From NCBI GenBank assembly GCA_003049465.1, contig PYSS01000026.1:253984-317983 (forward strand): DNA of 64,000 bases, given 5' to 3'. Below are positions 35,390-47,658 of this stretch, one piece after another. Positions within the stretch are counted from its first letter, which is position 1. Each line of letters starts with the position of its first letter. The DNA is from Magnaporthiopsis rhizophila. Its lineage: Eukaryota; Ascomycota; Sordariomycetes; Magnaporthales; Magnaporthaceae. Made by a program: the position numbers and the translations under genes. The notes under the pieces were generated by a model. That model was not told the origin of the DNA and made no database searches. It saw only the letters and a list, made by a program, of their open reading frames with translations.

Positions 35390-37256
35390 TTACCGTGCTT
35401 GGTCCTCGAGCGGGATGAAGCGCAGCAGGCACCTCTGCTCTGCAGGCCGCGACGAGATCAGCTGGTCCGACATGGCCATGGACTCGGGCGTCATGCAAGG
35501 GTCCGGGACGGTCGAGAAGCGCGAGTAGACGCTTCTGAGCAGCAGCTTCATCTCTGCCAAGGCCAGGCTGTGTTTGTACACACGTCAGCATTACCTTTTT
35601 CTTCCATTTGGTTTCCCCACAGGCTACACAGCCACCACCACCAACCAAATTGACTCACTGTTTCCCAACGCAACCCCTACCGCCGCTCGAAAAGCCAAAC
35701 ATGTGGCGCTTGCGGGCGGCATCACCCTCGGACTGCAGCCAGCGGTCCGGGTCAAAGGTCTCCGGGTGCGGAAAGACGTCGCGGTTGACGCGGTGGACCG
35801 AGTAGGCCTGGCAGCTGACGACCGTCCCTGCTGGTACGAAGTAGCCGTCGATGGTGCGACCGCCGGGCGGCACGTAGCGCGGCAGCGACATGGGGATGGC
35901 GGGGAAGCAGCGCAGGCCTTCCTGCACGACGGCGTCGAGGAAGGGGAGCTTGTCGAACGGCGTTGTTGTCTCTCCGTCTTGTGAAGTGCTGCCGCCGCCG
36001 TTGGGCAGGACGGGGTGCGCCCTAAGCTCCGCCTGCAGTCGACGCTGGAGGCCGAGGGACTCGGGCAGCGAGAGCTGGTACATGAGGAAGCAGAGCGCGT
36101 CGCCCGTGGTGTCGATTCCGGCCACCATGTGATCGCAGCACTCGGCTGCGATGTCGACCTGCTCCAGGTCCAGGTCTCCACCCGCCTTTTTCTTGTCGTG
36201 CATGCGGCTGAGCAGCGTAAAGGCCGAGGAACCCTCTGCCTTTGCGCTCGTCTCGAGCACGAACCTGTCCGCCAGCGGCGTCTCGCGCGGCCGGGCCACG
36301 AGGCCCACGGCACGGCCCACGATCGCGTGCAGGGTCGGGCTGTAGTGCTTGAGCAGCCGGTTCTGGAGGCTGTCGTCGAACGTCACCTCGCGCATCACCT
36401 CCTCGTCCTGCCTGCTGCACAGCGAGCTGGCGCCGAAGGGGTGGAAGAGGTGGTGGGTTACGCAGTCGAAGGCGTATGAATGGAGAGCTGTGTTATTTTT
36501 TTTTTTTTTGTTTATCCGAAGCTTAGATCTCGCTGCTGTTTGACTCTTGTGTTGTGATGCAACAGCTGGACACAGACAGACAAACATACCGATCTACACA
36601 ACATCAGCCGTCATGATCCCGTGACAACAAAAACGGAGGGTGATACCCACATAGAGATCGAAACTTTGGCCCACGGAAGCGCCGCACAGCTCCGTAAAGT
36701 TCCGGGCGCGTTCCTCGATGCCGCTGAGGGATGGCTGGCGCATCACGTTGCTGTTGGCATATCTGTCGGCCAAGATCCTCTTTTTCCTGGCGTGCTGTGT
36801 GCACACATAAAAAGCAGAGAGTACCCCTTTTTATAAGCCCATGTTCATCACGACAAGCCACAAACGGAGCCCCCCTGCCTTGCCTTGCCTTACATCCTCC
36901 TTGTTCAGCGTCGAGAACATGGTCCTCCTGCCGTAGACGGTAAACAGGTTGTAGAACTCGGTCTTGTCGTAGCCGCTGCCGCCGGAGCAGTAGATCTCGC
37001 GCACGGCGTCGGCCGACGCGAAAGCCAGCTCGTTGGGCCCCACGCGCACGACGGGGCCGTGCCGGAGGTGCAGGCGGTGTATGTAGCGCGTCCGACCCGC
37101 CCGGAGCTCGTGCCACTTGAGCACCGCGCCCGTGAAGAGCGTGTACCACGGGCCCGGGACCCGCCGGAGCGCCGAGAAGAACAGCTGGCGCAGGACGTAG
37201 ACGGCGCACGTGAGGGCGACCACCGCCGCTGCTAGGGCGGGCGAGAGGAGGGCCAT
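35390..37256 (-). CDS. Cytochrome P450 monooxygenase
   Basis: 505 residues in four exons: 37256-36894, 36794-36647, 36487-35659 and 35567-35390; every junction keeps phase. An N-terminal membrane anchor (about 5-25) precedes the Pro hinge RVPGPW. Also visible are the I-helix AGIDTT, the K-helix EGLR (ExxR), the PERF-region FDPDRW, and the haem loop FSSGGRGCVG (Cys near residue 443), all intact; the last exon continues HLALAEMKLLL. The sequence resembles the broad fungal group that includes pisatin demethylase and trichothecene-type hydroxylases, but substrate cannot be told. No PKS, NRPS, terpene cyclase or other tailoring enzyme lies nearby, so a cluster role is not suggested. Intron 2 is long (about 160 nt) and contains an A-run. 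Confidence 0.9.
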
Positions 37257-37711
37257 GACGGTGTTGGTGTTTTGGGACGTTTATATGCAAAATATTCGAC
37301 ATGCAGAGAGACCGAGTCGCAAAGATCAGCGGTTGTCAGATGTGCAGCTATACAGGGGCTATCTATCTATCTATATACGGTAGGCCTATCTTGGTATCTA
37401 ACCTAGTCAGAGGGTCAGAGGGGCAGTCACAGGACCACCTGGTGCTTGGGCTTGTTGAGGCTAGTCAGCCAGGTTGAACGTTATCAAAGTGGATAGGGCG
37501 TTTTTTTTTTTTTTTTTAGGTTCCGCTCAATCAGACCGATATCGGGACGAGGGGCTTTGGCGGGTGATGGTTATCTAGGTTGGACGGCCCCACGTTCCCA
37601 AATGATCAGGACAGGAAAATGATAGGAAATATTTGACGAAGCCTTTTGTTTATTCGGGCGTTGTGGTAGCCCTACCGGCAATGTACACGCCCCATCGCCC
37701 ACAGCAAACCC
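37257..37711. other. Intergenic
   Basis: 455 bp upstream of the P450. Contains a short CTAT microsatellite near 37360-37376 and a T-run of about 19 near 37501. No gene seen. Confidence 0.6.
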
Positions 37712-38091
37712 TCACAGCTCACCCTTCTTCCCCTCGCCCTTACCCTCACCCTTTCTCTCGCCCTCCCCCCCGCCCTCGGCCTTGCCCCCGCCGCCCAGGA
37801 GGCTCCCGAGCCAGGCGGCGCCGGGGATGGACACCTTGGCGGCAGGCGGGTACTCGGTGCCGTCGACCGTGACCTTTGGCTGGCAGGTGCACCAGTCCTC
37901 CTCCTTGACGCCCGACATGGCCGAGGGGATGTGCGAGCCGCAGCCGCGCCACGACTTTTTGGCTGTTGAGTTGTGTGTCAGTACCTCTGGGCACTAGGAA
38001 GTACAGAGAGAGAGAGAGAGAGAGAGAAAAAAAAAGAAGATGGAGGAATTGAAAACCTACAGCAGATGCCACAGGTCGCGCTAAAACACAT
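37712..38091 (-). CDS. Small Cys-rich, probably zinc-binding protein
   Basis: 93 residues in two exons, 38091-38061 (31 nt) and 37962-37712, with a 98-nt intron that holds a CT/GA microsatellite as its pyrimidine tract. The first exon encodes only ten residues and is easily missed, but it supplies the conserved start MCFSATCGIC. The mature pattern is C7-x2-C10, then WRGCGSHIPSAM, then C35-x-C37. I recognise this as the short fungal protein type with CxxC, W-x-GCG-x-H and a final CxC, of unknown function. Four of these Cys plus His21 could bind a zinc ion (inference). The C-terminal 25 residues are Gly/Glu/Lys repeats. The frame joins through a Ser codon. Confidence 0.75.
38005..38027. repeat. 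GA microsatellite in an intron
   Basis: About 23 bp of GA repeats followed by A9, lying inside the intron of the small Cys-rich gene; on that gene's strand it is a CT-rich tract. Confidence 0.9.
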
Positions 38092-38970
38092 TTTGCGGGG
38101 ATGGTTGTATGCCGAGTAGTGGTAATGTCTGGTTGTAATTTTGTACGCTTTTTCTTTTTGTCTGTTCTGCTGTTCAGAAAGGTTTCAATGGCGCGCACAA
38201 GATCCAGCGGCCAGACCCTCCATTCTTATACCCAGACTGGCGGCAAAGAACCCTTCCATTTCCTTCTTTCGCTCGCCGTTCCTCGGGCGCGACAGCAACT
38301 CACAAAATACACCGTCGGCGACCATATACCACACCAGGGGCAGCCTTTAAATGGGAGCCCGGGAGTGAGACCAGGGTCGGGCGGGGTGCGGGGAACACAT
38401 GGAAACACTGCAAGCCGACCGAGGGCCCCGTATCGCCGACCCCTGGAACCCTATCTGAGCCAGCTGTGACCAAATCGCCGACCGGATGCCATGTTTCACG
38501 TGTCATCGACGTCAATCTCGCATGCAGCCCTGCATCCACCCATCCGATTGTCAAGGAAGTTCAGTGCTACCGCAAGCCTTTTACGTACCTGGGTGCTCGG
38601 CGTCTCCATTGGCGGCACACATTATGCATTGTACTGCGTCGCACTCGTCTATATCGTGTACCAAGGTAGCTAGCAAAACGCTCTCCGAAAACAGAATGCC
38701 CTTTCCAAGACTTGAATCAAACCAAGGACAGCGACGACGAGAAGAATAGGAATGCATAAACGCGCGGCCCGGCCCAGTAATTTCCACTCCGTGGGTATTG
38801 CTTTTTTTTCTGCCCTGCACCAAAGTTCAGTGACGGCGGTGCCTAGAAAAAATCGGGCGAGCCATCGGCGCAATCAAAAAAGAAACCGACCCAAAGGAGT
38901 ATGCAGGACACGACATGGCTCGTTCAGCTTTCCATCATGACGTCTTTCCTTCCTATGCTCTCCCCTCCTT
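38092..38970. other. Intergenic
   Basis: 879 bp between the small Cys-rich gene's start and the kinase gene's stop. No gene supported; short frames on both strands have no family features. Confidence 0.5.
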
Positions 38971-41900
38971 TTAACGCCTTGATCGCCCATCCGACGCCTC
39001 GGCCCTGATGTCGCGCTCGACCATCTCTATCGACGTCAGGCTAGGAAACCGCTTCTGGAAGTCGCTCAGGTAGTCGTCTCTCTCTTGTGCGGTCATGTCC
39101 AACCCCGGCTGCCCCGGCAAGCTCGGCGCCACCAGCTGCGGCCCCGGCGGCCCGCGCGGCAAGGGCTTGTTGATATTACTGTTGAGGTAACTTGGCTTGG
39201 GCGGCGATGCCGGCCGGCTGCCACTTGTAAGATTCTTGTTCAGGTGCACCGGCTTTGGGGGTGCCGCCGGTCGCCCACTCGTGCTGGGCACCAAGGGCAC
39301 CGGCCGCGCCAATGTCGCCGAATGGTCGGGCTTGTTCCCGACAGGGGGCGGCCCCGAGTTCCCGGCGAGGCCAGCCCCGCCTGATCTCGGTTGCTGCTGC
39401 TGCCCCGTTAGCCGCGGAATGTTTGCGAGCGGCTTTCTTGCCACGTTGTCGACACGCCCATTCTCGTCCGAGGCGGCGCTGGGTGGCTCGGTGAAGTGAC
39501 CGTAGCCTTGTGCGGTGCGGGGGATCTGCGCCGTCGATTTGGCGCTTTCGTCCAACAGGCTCTGCACCTTGTTCTGGATCGACGTGGCGCGGGACACGCC
39601 CCCGATGCTCTTGGGGAGCGATGTGCCCGAGGAGCCGCCCGTCGGGTCGCGCAGCGCAATCCTTTGTCGATACTCTGCACCGGCCGCTGCCACCCGCTTC
39701 TCCTCCATCGACAGCCTGCGCCGCTCGATCTCGCGCCGCATTTCGGGCGTCATGTCGTCTGTCTCCTCAAGCACCTGCCCGTCATCGGACCTCCCGTCAG
39801 TGGCCTCGGATCCCGCGATGGGCGTGAGCTCGTGCCGCCCCATCTGTTTCAGCGGTGATGGCGTCCTCGCTGGCGGCGGGCCACTAGTGTTGGTTTCGAA
39901 ACGCTTGAACGCGTCCCCAAACTTGCCCGCGAGTATGTTCTTGGTCCCCGACAGCGCCGTCAGGCTCGATCTCTTCATGTGCTTTGCCGTCCTCTTGCTC
40001 TCGGTTTCCTCCATCGTCCGCAGGAAATCGACATTTGATTCAATATTCGGCTCCTCCGTCGCGCCATGCCCGGGCGATGCAGCGGGGTCCATCAGCCTCG
40101 GAGAAGTGATGGTGCGCTGCTGCTCCCGCTCCCGTTCCCGCTCCCTCTCACGGAGGTAATCTAGGTTCGACTCCAGATGAGTGCTCACTGGTCGTGGTCG
40201 CGCGTTTCCTCCTCCAACGGTCCTGTACGCAGTATCCAGGAGTTCGGCGCTGGGGCGGGCTCCCTCTAACGAAGGCCTCGATGATGACGATTGCTGGCGC
40301 GTATGCGTGGTGCCTGAAGTGTACGCCGGCAAGCGCGGAATCGTGCTTGTCTGGGCTGGAGGGATTTCGCTCCGCGGTGGCGGAACGCCGTTGGTCTCAT
40401 GCATTCTCGGCATGCTGGACGAGCGGTGAACGTCTCCGGAGTTGTACCTATAACTCGGAACCTGAGACTGCGACTTCTCACCGGGAGGAGACACGGTCAT
40501 GGTGCCCGTCGACACCATAACGGGCTTTGGTTTCGGAGGAGAGTACGCCTGGAGCGGCGGTGATGCTAGGGCTTGCAGCTCCGGTGTCTGCGCAATGATG
40601 GCCGACGCACGGCTAATTTCGCTGGACCTGGGAGGCGCCGAAGCCGACTGCACCGGGGGCGACACTATGGCGGGCTTGCTGTGATCAACCTTGTGAGCCT
40701 GTAAAGACGGCTTTGGGGGCGATGGCGGCCTGACGGAAAAAACCTCATCCGCTAGCCTTTCCGTGACTCTCTGGTCAAGATCTCTAGCCCGAGTGGCGTC
40801 GGGAGATTTGATTTGCTCGTCGAAATTAAATGTCGCCCCGTGGTCGTGCAAGAGAGAGAACTGGTCCAAGGTCGGAAACCGAGACGAGAGCTCGTCCGCG
40901 GGCTTGCCAAACGAAGCGCCGGGTTTAGGTAATGAGGAAGACTTGCCATCCAAGGCGGCAAAGGGGTCGTCGTTCGTGATCCTCGGAGAAGGGCTGGGCT
41001 TAGGTGCTGCCGACTGGCTTGCCGCGGGCTGCTGGGGACGGCCTCTCCTCATAGGAACGACCTCGGGAATCGCCTGCTGCGGTTTGGGCGCGGCGGCGAA
41101 GGAAGCTCCGACCACGGGTGCAGGTAAAGGTTTTTCTACAGCGGCGGGAGGTTTTGCGCCTGTGTGGGCTTCTGGTCGTGGCTTGCCCGTGTAAATCTGC
41201 GAGAACTCCAGGTCAGCTCTTCGGTATCACGGCCATATCTTCTTTGGGTGAGGTGGCGCCGCACATCTTTGATAGGGACCTCGCGGCCTTGCATTGCGCA
41301 TCCTTCACGAAGGACTTGGTATATATTAGGACGCGCATCCCGGCTCTCCTTCAGCATGGAACCTGCGTGCCACGCAAAAACAAGGCCAAACACCAACCCT
41401 TCGCGTCAGCCACCAACATCAGCCAGTCGCGGGTGTGGGTTTTGCTATCACCCTCTTACCAATGAGCCTTTTTAACCTGTCGGAAAAGACGGGGTAGGCC
41501 GGGTATTTGAAACTTGCGTTGAGGATGGCCAGCTGGCCCTGGTCCTCAAATGGGGTGGTGTAATAGCACAACTTGTAGAGGAGGACGCCGAGGGCCCAGA
41601 TGTCGGACTTCTCGTCAATGGGCTGCTTGCGGTAGACATCGATCATCTCGGGGCTGCGGTACTGCAGGGTAGTGTGCTTCTGGACGTCCTCGTCCATGAG
41701 GCGGCACTCGACTACGGTCGTGGGCGCGGGGCGGGGCGGGGCTGCCGAGCCAAAGTCGCACAGCTTGAACTTGCGGGAGCCGCTGTAGGTCGTGATGAGG
41801 ACGTTCTCCACCTTGAGGTCTCGGTGCAGCAACGGGGGCTTGAGGTAGTGCATGCAGGCGACGCCCTCGGCGACGTCGGTGAAGATGCCCAGGATCTCGG

Positions 41901-42345
41901 GCTCAGTCAGGCGGTGCTGCAGACGTGTGTTCATAAAGTCGATGAGCCCGCCGCCGTCGCAAAACTCCATGAGCAGGAAGACCTCGTAGCCGCCGCCCTG
42001 CAGCTCCGAGGCGTGCGAGTCCATGTAGGTGACGATGGCGCGGTGGCCCTTGAGGCGCTTCATGGTCTCGACCTCGGTGCGCATGCCGCGCAGGGCCTCC
42101 TTGTCCGGCACGGCCACGCGCTTGAGCACCGCCAGGTCCGTTCCGCTGACGGCCTGCTGCAGCTTGACGAGGTAGACGTGCGCAAACCCGCCCTCGGAGA
42201 GGTATTTCTGTATCACCACCCGGTGCCCGCCAACCTGGATCTTGGTGCCCGGCGTGAAGGTGCCAGCCGGCGCCGCCCCGGGCCCGCCATAGTGGCCCGG
42301 GGCGCCGTACGCGGCCGGCTGGCCGTGGCCGTACGACGAGGCCAT
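38971..42345 (-). CDS. Ark1/Prk1-family actin-regulating Ser/Thr kinase
   Basis: 1069 residues in three exons: 42345-41460, 41362-41265 and 41196-38971. A Gly/Ala/Pro-rich leader is followed by a NAK-family kinase domain (about 45-320): glycine loop LSEGGFAHVYLV, catalytic Lys75, HRDLKVEN at 174-181, DFG at 197-199, and the activation-segment end QYRSPEMID. The helix ending ...MQGREVPIKD IYTGK marks the C-terminal edge. The remaining about 740 residues are disordered: Pro-rich blocks that could bind SH3 domains, KPxPPKP-like repeats, and a short charged coil of Arg/Glu. Yeast Ark1, Prk1 and Akl1 phosphorylate Pan1/Sla1 endocytic coat proteins and disassemble actin patches. Which paralogue it equals cannot be assigned. 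Confidence 0.93.
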
Positions 42346-43309
42346 CTACCGCGGCCGAGTGCAGGGGAAAGCGTAGGGAGGTGGGCAGGCTGTCTGTTGT
42401 TGTTGCCTGGAGCGAGAGAAGTGCGAGAGCAGGCCGATGTCGAGTCGGTAGTGGCGGTGGAGGGCTGTCGGCGTCTGGTCCGGAGGTCGGTAGGTCGGGA
42501 ACCTAAGTAGATGTGGTAGGTACGAATGTAGGTATGCGGCAGCTGCGGGCCGGCGTGGGCAGCGGCGACGTTCGGAAAAGCAGGTCGAGAATGCAGGTCA
42601 GTGGCGGTCGAGATGGCTGGCTTCGGCCCCCTGGGCGTGGGATCCGTTTTTGAGGTTGAGGGCGGTCGGGCGGCCGCAAGGGATGGCAGGGAGGGGAAAA
42701 GGCTGGTGGGCGTTGGTTACATGGCCGGTGCGCTCGTTGCTCGGTCAGAAGAAAAACGAGGCTCTCGACCTTCAGGAGCCGAGAAAAGACAGCGCGGTCA
42801 ATCCGTGCAGGCAACGGCGGCAAGATAGATGTCAGGCTCCTGCAAGCCTGGTTTCATGCAAGCAAATCACATCCAGCGGCGTCACTGCGAGCTCGTACGG
42901 GTTGGGGGTTGTGTCGGTCGAAGCGGGCAGAGGCGCTGCCAGCTGGCACCCAGGGGCCACCACTTGGCGGGCACTCAAGGGTAGGGAAGCGCTGGGGTGG
43001 TGGAGCGTCTGCCTTGCAACTCTGGATCCGAGTCCCGACTGCCCCGCCGCCCAGCTGAGGCGGTCACCAGCTCCGACCAACTCGTGTTTTCTCGCGGATA
43101 TAATGCAATTCGAGTCAGTCAATCGCATGAAAATCCGAAAGCCCATCCCTTCCTCTCAGATTGTCTACATAGAATTAAGCCGTCGGGTGTTTGTAGAAGG
43201 AAACAACAAAATGGCAGGACAACCAGAACAAACAGGTGGTATCTAAACAGCTACACTAAGTTGCGTCCACATTCCGCCAACGACAACTTGTTTGCTTGCT
43301 TGGCATGGA
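42346..43309. other. Intergenic, promoter of the kinase gene
   Basis: 964 bp. The part next to 42345 is the kinase leader, CT-rich on the minus strand. Nothing else coding is supported; the 3' UTR of the permease must lie at the far end. Confidence 0.5.
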
Positions 43310-45247
43310 TCAAAAGAGACCCCTGACCACACGCATAAACCAGTTCCCCTTCTTCTCAGGCTCGGCATCAGGGTCAAGCGTCCGTGCGCCCGTCTTGAGG
43401 TCGATATCTCTCAGCGGCACATACAGTCTCCAGTCCCTCGAGTAGATCTTCCATCCCAGATAAAGCGGGATCACAACGAAAGCTGCGAGGTACTGCTGGA
43501 AGAAGTACTCGACGTCGGGGGTGGCATCAGGAGAGGGCTGAGTGGAAATAGGTACGTCAGCTGTAGACATCACAAGAAAAGCAGGCCGGACTTCCTTACA
43601 TAGAGGGCGCTGTAAAAGGTGGCAATGAGGCAGAGCATGTTGAGGCCGAGCCCGATATAGCTGCCAACCACGCCCAACGTGGGCTTGTAGGGGATGAGGT
43701 CGAGCGAGTAGCCCTGCAGTTTCCACGCGGCGCGGAAGCGGATGTGCGCCAGGCAGATGGAGCCCCAGACGAAGAAGTAGGACAGCGCGCTCAGGGCCAG
43801 CAGCCACGAGAAGACCTTGCCCGAGTCGGCCGACTCGCCGATGAAGGCGAGGAGCCCAAAGGCGAGCTGGATGATGACGCACACGAGCGGCCGGCCGCGC
43901 TTGTCGACGTACGCGAGCAGCTTGGGCGCCATCCCCCGCTCCGCGAGCGCCTGCATCGTGCGCGTCGACCCGAACGTGCACGAGTTGGCCACCGAGATGA
44001 CGGCCAGCGTGATGACACCGTTCATGATGTGCGGCAGCACCCGGATGCCCGCGTCCTCGAGCGCCAGCACGAACGGGGACGCCTTGGTGTCTGCGCTGGA
44101 CGACCCGAGCAGCCGCTTGTCGTCCGACCGCACGATGAGCCCGACGATGAAGAGGTTGACGACGTAGAAGAAGAAGATGCGCCAAAACACCTGCTTGGTC
44201 GCCAGCGGGATCGAACGCCGCGGGTTGTTGGACTCGGCCGCCGCAAGGCCGACGAGCTCGGTGCCGCCAAACGCAAAAGCCTAGGGGAGCCGCCGGTTCA
44301 TTGGTTTAGTGCCGGTCAGAACGGACAGGTAATCAGGCCGACTGGACTCACCGCAATGACAAAGACACCAGCGAAGCCGTTGAAGCCGTTCTGGAACGCG
44401 CCCGGGTCTCTCCAGTACGTCGCGCCGAGGTACCCCTGACCGCCAGTGCCGCCCGTGTTGATGACGATGCCGACGATGATGAAGCCGACGCAGGCCATGA
44501 TCTTGATGACGCTGAGCACGAACTCGACCTCGCCATAGCCGCGAACGCCAAAGATCTGGATTATGATGAGGATCACCAGGAAAGGCGCGATCCAGACCGA
44601 AGGGCTGAGGTCCTCACGCCAGTACCTGATGGTGATGGCCGCAGCAATGAGCTCGAAAGGGAGGACCGTCAGCCAGCTGATGGCGTAGTCCCACCCCATG
44701 GCAAAGCCCCTGAAATGCATCCGGGTTGGTTAGACGGCGAGTTCAGCGCTTCATGTTCTCTTGACGGCACCTCCCCAGGGTGAGGGCTTACCAAGACGGA
44801 TCGACGAAACGGACCACGTATGTGTAAAACGCGCCGTTGACGGGGAAAAGCACAGCCATCTCGGCTAGCGCTTGCGTCGTAAACAGAAGCATGACTCCGA
44901 TAATCGTGTAGCATATGACGAGCGAAGCCGGTCCGCCGGTATGGAGGGCATTTCCCGAGCCGACGAAAAGACCCGCGCCGATAGCTCCACCTATAATAGG
45001 ACGCCAAAGAGCGCCGGTCAGTCTCTCGACAAGCAATCAAGAAAAAAAAAAGGTCGTTTCCTATTCACCTACCAATGGCAATCATCTGCATGTGACGGTT
45101 GCGCAGGTCGCGAACAAGCGGCGCCGACTTGTTGACGATCCCGACCTCCTCGCTCGAGTGGTCGAGTGAATCCGGCGACCCATGGTGCTGATTATCCACC
45201 ACCGCCTGCTTCGCAGGCATCTTCTCGACGTCGGGGTTGCTACTCAT
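43310..45247 (-). CDS. Amino-acid permease (YAT/APC family)
   Basis: 546 residues in five exons: 45247-45073, 44990-44792, 44709-44352, 44280-43600 and 43537-43310, all in phase. A hydrophilic N-terminal tail of about 55 residues contains the HMQMIAIG block that begins the fungal permeases; TM1 carries GGAIGAGLFVGSGNAL, the unwound substrate-binding helix. Further family blocks are VNGAFYTYVVRFVDPSWGFAMGWDYAISW and AFAFGGTELVGLAAAESNNPR. About twelve membrane segments follow, and a cytosolic tail ends at WFMRVVRGLF. It belongs with Gap1/Dip5-like plasma-membrane proton symporters; the preferred amino acid cannot be read from sequence. The 2.4 kb upstream region would house nitrogen-responsive control. 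Confidence 0.92.
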
Positions 45248-47658
45248 CTTGTCCAGCGGAAGAGGAAACGCCCTTGGTGTCCGGGACTAGCCTCGACCAA
45301 ACGCTCCGCAGTATACCTAAGCAATGTAGTTGCAGTCCCCGCCTGGAAACCTGATGCAAGGTGACCGCAAAGAAGGGGGGAAAAGAAGGACTGGACCGAG
45401 AGACGGCAGGGGAGGACAAGGCCCTTTAATAAGGCCGCGGAACCGCCGCTCTGGGAAATGGTGGGCGGACGACTGCAGCAGGCTATACTCCATACATATG
45501 CGCCCGTACGCATACGCTCTCTACGGCGGAACTCATCAGCAGCAGGGCAGGCAGGAGCTGCAGGAATAATGTGGGAGAGCTTCCAGCCAGTAGGTAGTCG
45601 CTCGGCTACAGGGTGTCCCACCATCCCAGGACAAGGGTGAGATATGCATATTCCTCCTCATCCTCGTCGGGCAAGTTATGGTTACAGGACACTTTGGACC
45701 CCCTGCCCGCCCATACACTGACTTCTGGGGCGTAGCCGTACGCCTCCTCGTTGCACCAGCCTAACTGCAGAGGGGATTAGAGGCTTGACGGAGAGCAGGT
45801 AGCACGCCCTCCTGCCTACCTGGGTAGGCAGGCACTTTGAAAGTTCCGCCAGCGTGAGCTCACACGTACGTGGGTACGCGAGCCATCAACGGCGGGGCTT
45901 CCCCAAAAGGTACTATGTACGATGGTCGCATGTTGCTCGCATCCACCACCCATGCAGAGATATGCAGGCAGGGTACGCATGGGAAGCGGATGTAACAGGA
46001 GTGAAAATCTAGAACATCTAGGAGCCAACAACAGCAGGGAAGTTTCCGAGACGATCGCAAACTCGGGAAACCGTACCGTCGATGGAGCAAGCAAAGATAA
46101 GAAAAGCCAAACCGGCCGGGCCAGGATAGGGGAGTCAACTTGGACAAATTGGGAAGGTGGGAAAGAACTTCGAGAGCTAGCCCCTCGTCAGACGGCCGAC
46201 GGCCCCAGTCCTATTGGGGATTGCGGACGAGAAAAAAAAAGGAATGGATGGCAGATGCTGTGGTCTGACGGCCGAGCTGGGGAAAACACGCGGGCCACCC
46301 ACCTGCAGCAGGTAGGTTGGTGGTTAAAAAAATGGTATGGTTTGTACATTTGGCTGCGCTGACCCCGTCCGGGGCAGACGCGAGTGGTACCTCGCTGATA
46401 CTGGCCATCCTGCCTCGCTCTCGCTTGTGATCAGCCCCAGGTGTCCCTGTGGCCTGGGTGAGACATTTGCTGCCGCCAGGCGCGATGGATCAAATTATTG
46501 GAAACTATGTCCCACCCCAAAATGGGGGAGAAGTCGAATCGGTCCAGGGTAACATTCTGAAAATCCTCCTCTGTTGTTTGTTGTTGTTATTGTTGTGTAG
46601 CGTCGTTCTCTCGACGAGCACCAGACTGTAATCTGCACGGCACGTCTCATTCGTCGGAATGCGCCAGGTCCGACGTTGAACGCTAATGAACGAACCTGGG
46701 CACGCACACACCAACTTTCCCGGAGCTGATCGAGTGGCCTTCCTCTTTCGGTTGGCGAGGGGGAGTTCTAGCGCTTCTAGAAGCGCACCATTGCGAGCAC
46801 CCTAGGTGTGCTGTCTGTCGTCGGCAGTCCCGAAACCACACAGCATGTTTGCGTGCTAGGTAGATTCTGGCGACCGAGAATGGCTGGCAAACGAGAAGGC
46901 AGTGGCGTCGCCAATAGCCCTCGTTCGACGGCGTCTAATCCCTTGTCGGGTTTCCCGTATCGAAAGACGTTGTCAGTTTTTAGTCCCCGCCGGATCTCTG
47001 GGCAGGCGCGGCAAAAAGCTTCTCTGTTCTTAGCAGCGCACTTATCTCTTGGTCTGCCCTGGGCCCACTTGCAGGGACCCTGAGCTAGCTTGTCCGAGCC
47101 TGCCTGTCCACCTCGGATCTCAAATGCCGCTTCTTTTAAGAGCAATCATCCGTGGCGGCTATTTCGCAAGCTGCCCTTGAGAGGTCCCTCCCCGGACAAA
47201 AACTTCGTTCCATGCATACCGAACGTGGCGACGCTTCCAAGTCGATTGATTGCCTCTGATGAGCGTGATGTCGGGTGATTCACCGACCAAATCCTGCCAC
47301 AGGGCGAGAACTGCCAAAGATGGATGGTTGGCGGTTCGCTTCCTGGGCGGCTGTCAAGGTTGCATCCCAATATTGGTGGGGTTGCCTGCCAAATGGGGAC
47401 TATGGCCGAGACCGTTGCCCACCCTAAATCTACCACGGTTTCTACACTCAAGCCGGGCAATGGATGAGCTTATCAGGACTGTCGATTTTGCTGGCCAAGA
47501 ACACCTAGCCTAGGTCTCCACCCTGTACATTAGCCCGGCCGTTTCTGCTCCCACTAGGCTCGCAGGCATCATGTCTGCCTTGCCGGACACCCGCAGAGTA
47601 TGTATAGGTGTATCGACTTCGGTGTCCCAGGAGGGAAACGGGCGGAATCCCGGACGGC
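45248..47658. other. Long intergenic region
   Basis: 2.4 kb with no supported gene on either strand. It contains a perfect inverted repeat at 45811-45832. The size is unusual for the central, gene-dense part of this window; the near half is the promoter of the permease, and the far half holds the 3' UTR of TTI1. Confidence 0.5.
45811..45832. repeat. Perfect 10-bp inverted repeat
   Basis: CCTGCCTACC and its exact complement GGTAGGCAGG are separated by two bases. It could form a hairpin or be a dimeric binding site; it lies about 565 bp upstream of the permease start. Confidence 0.85.

Noticed and set aside
35652..35658. TGACTCA as a Gcn4-type site
   Set aside because: It overlaps the P450 splice donor (GTGAGT on the minus strand), which creates the motif by chance.
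35390..37256. P450 as part of a secondary-metabolite cluster
   Set aside because: Neighbours are purine synthesis, a small Cys protein and an endocytic kinase; no backbone or tailoring enzymes are present.
38690..38720. tRNA-like B-box (GGTTTGATTC on the minus strand)
   Set aside because: The box deviates from GGTTCGANTCC and no cloverleaf can be drawn around it.
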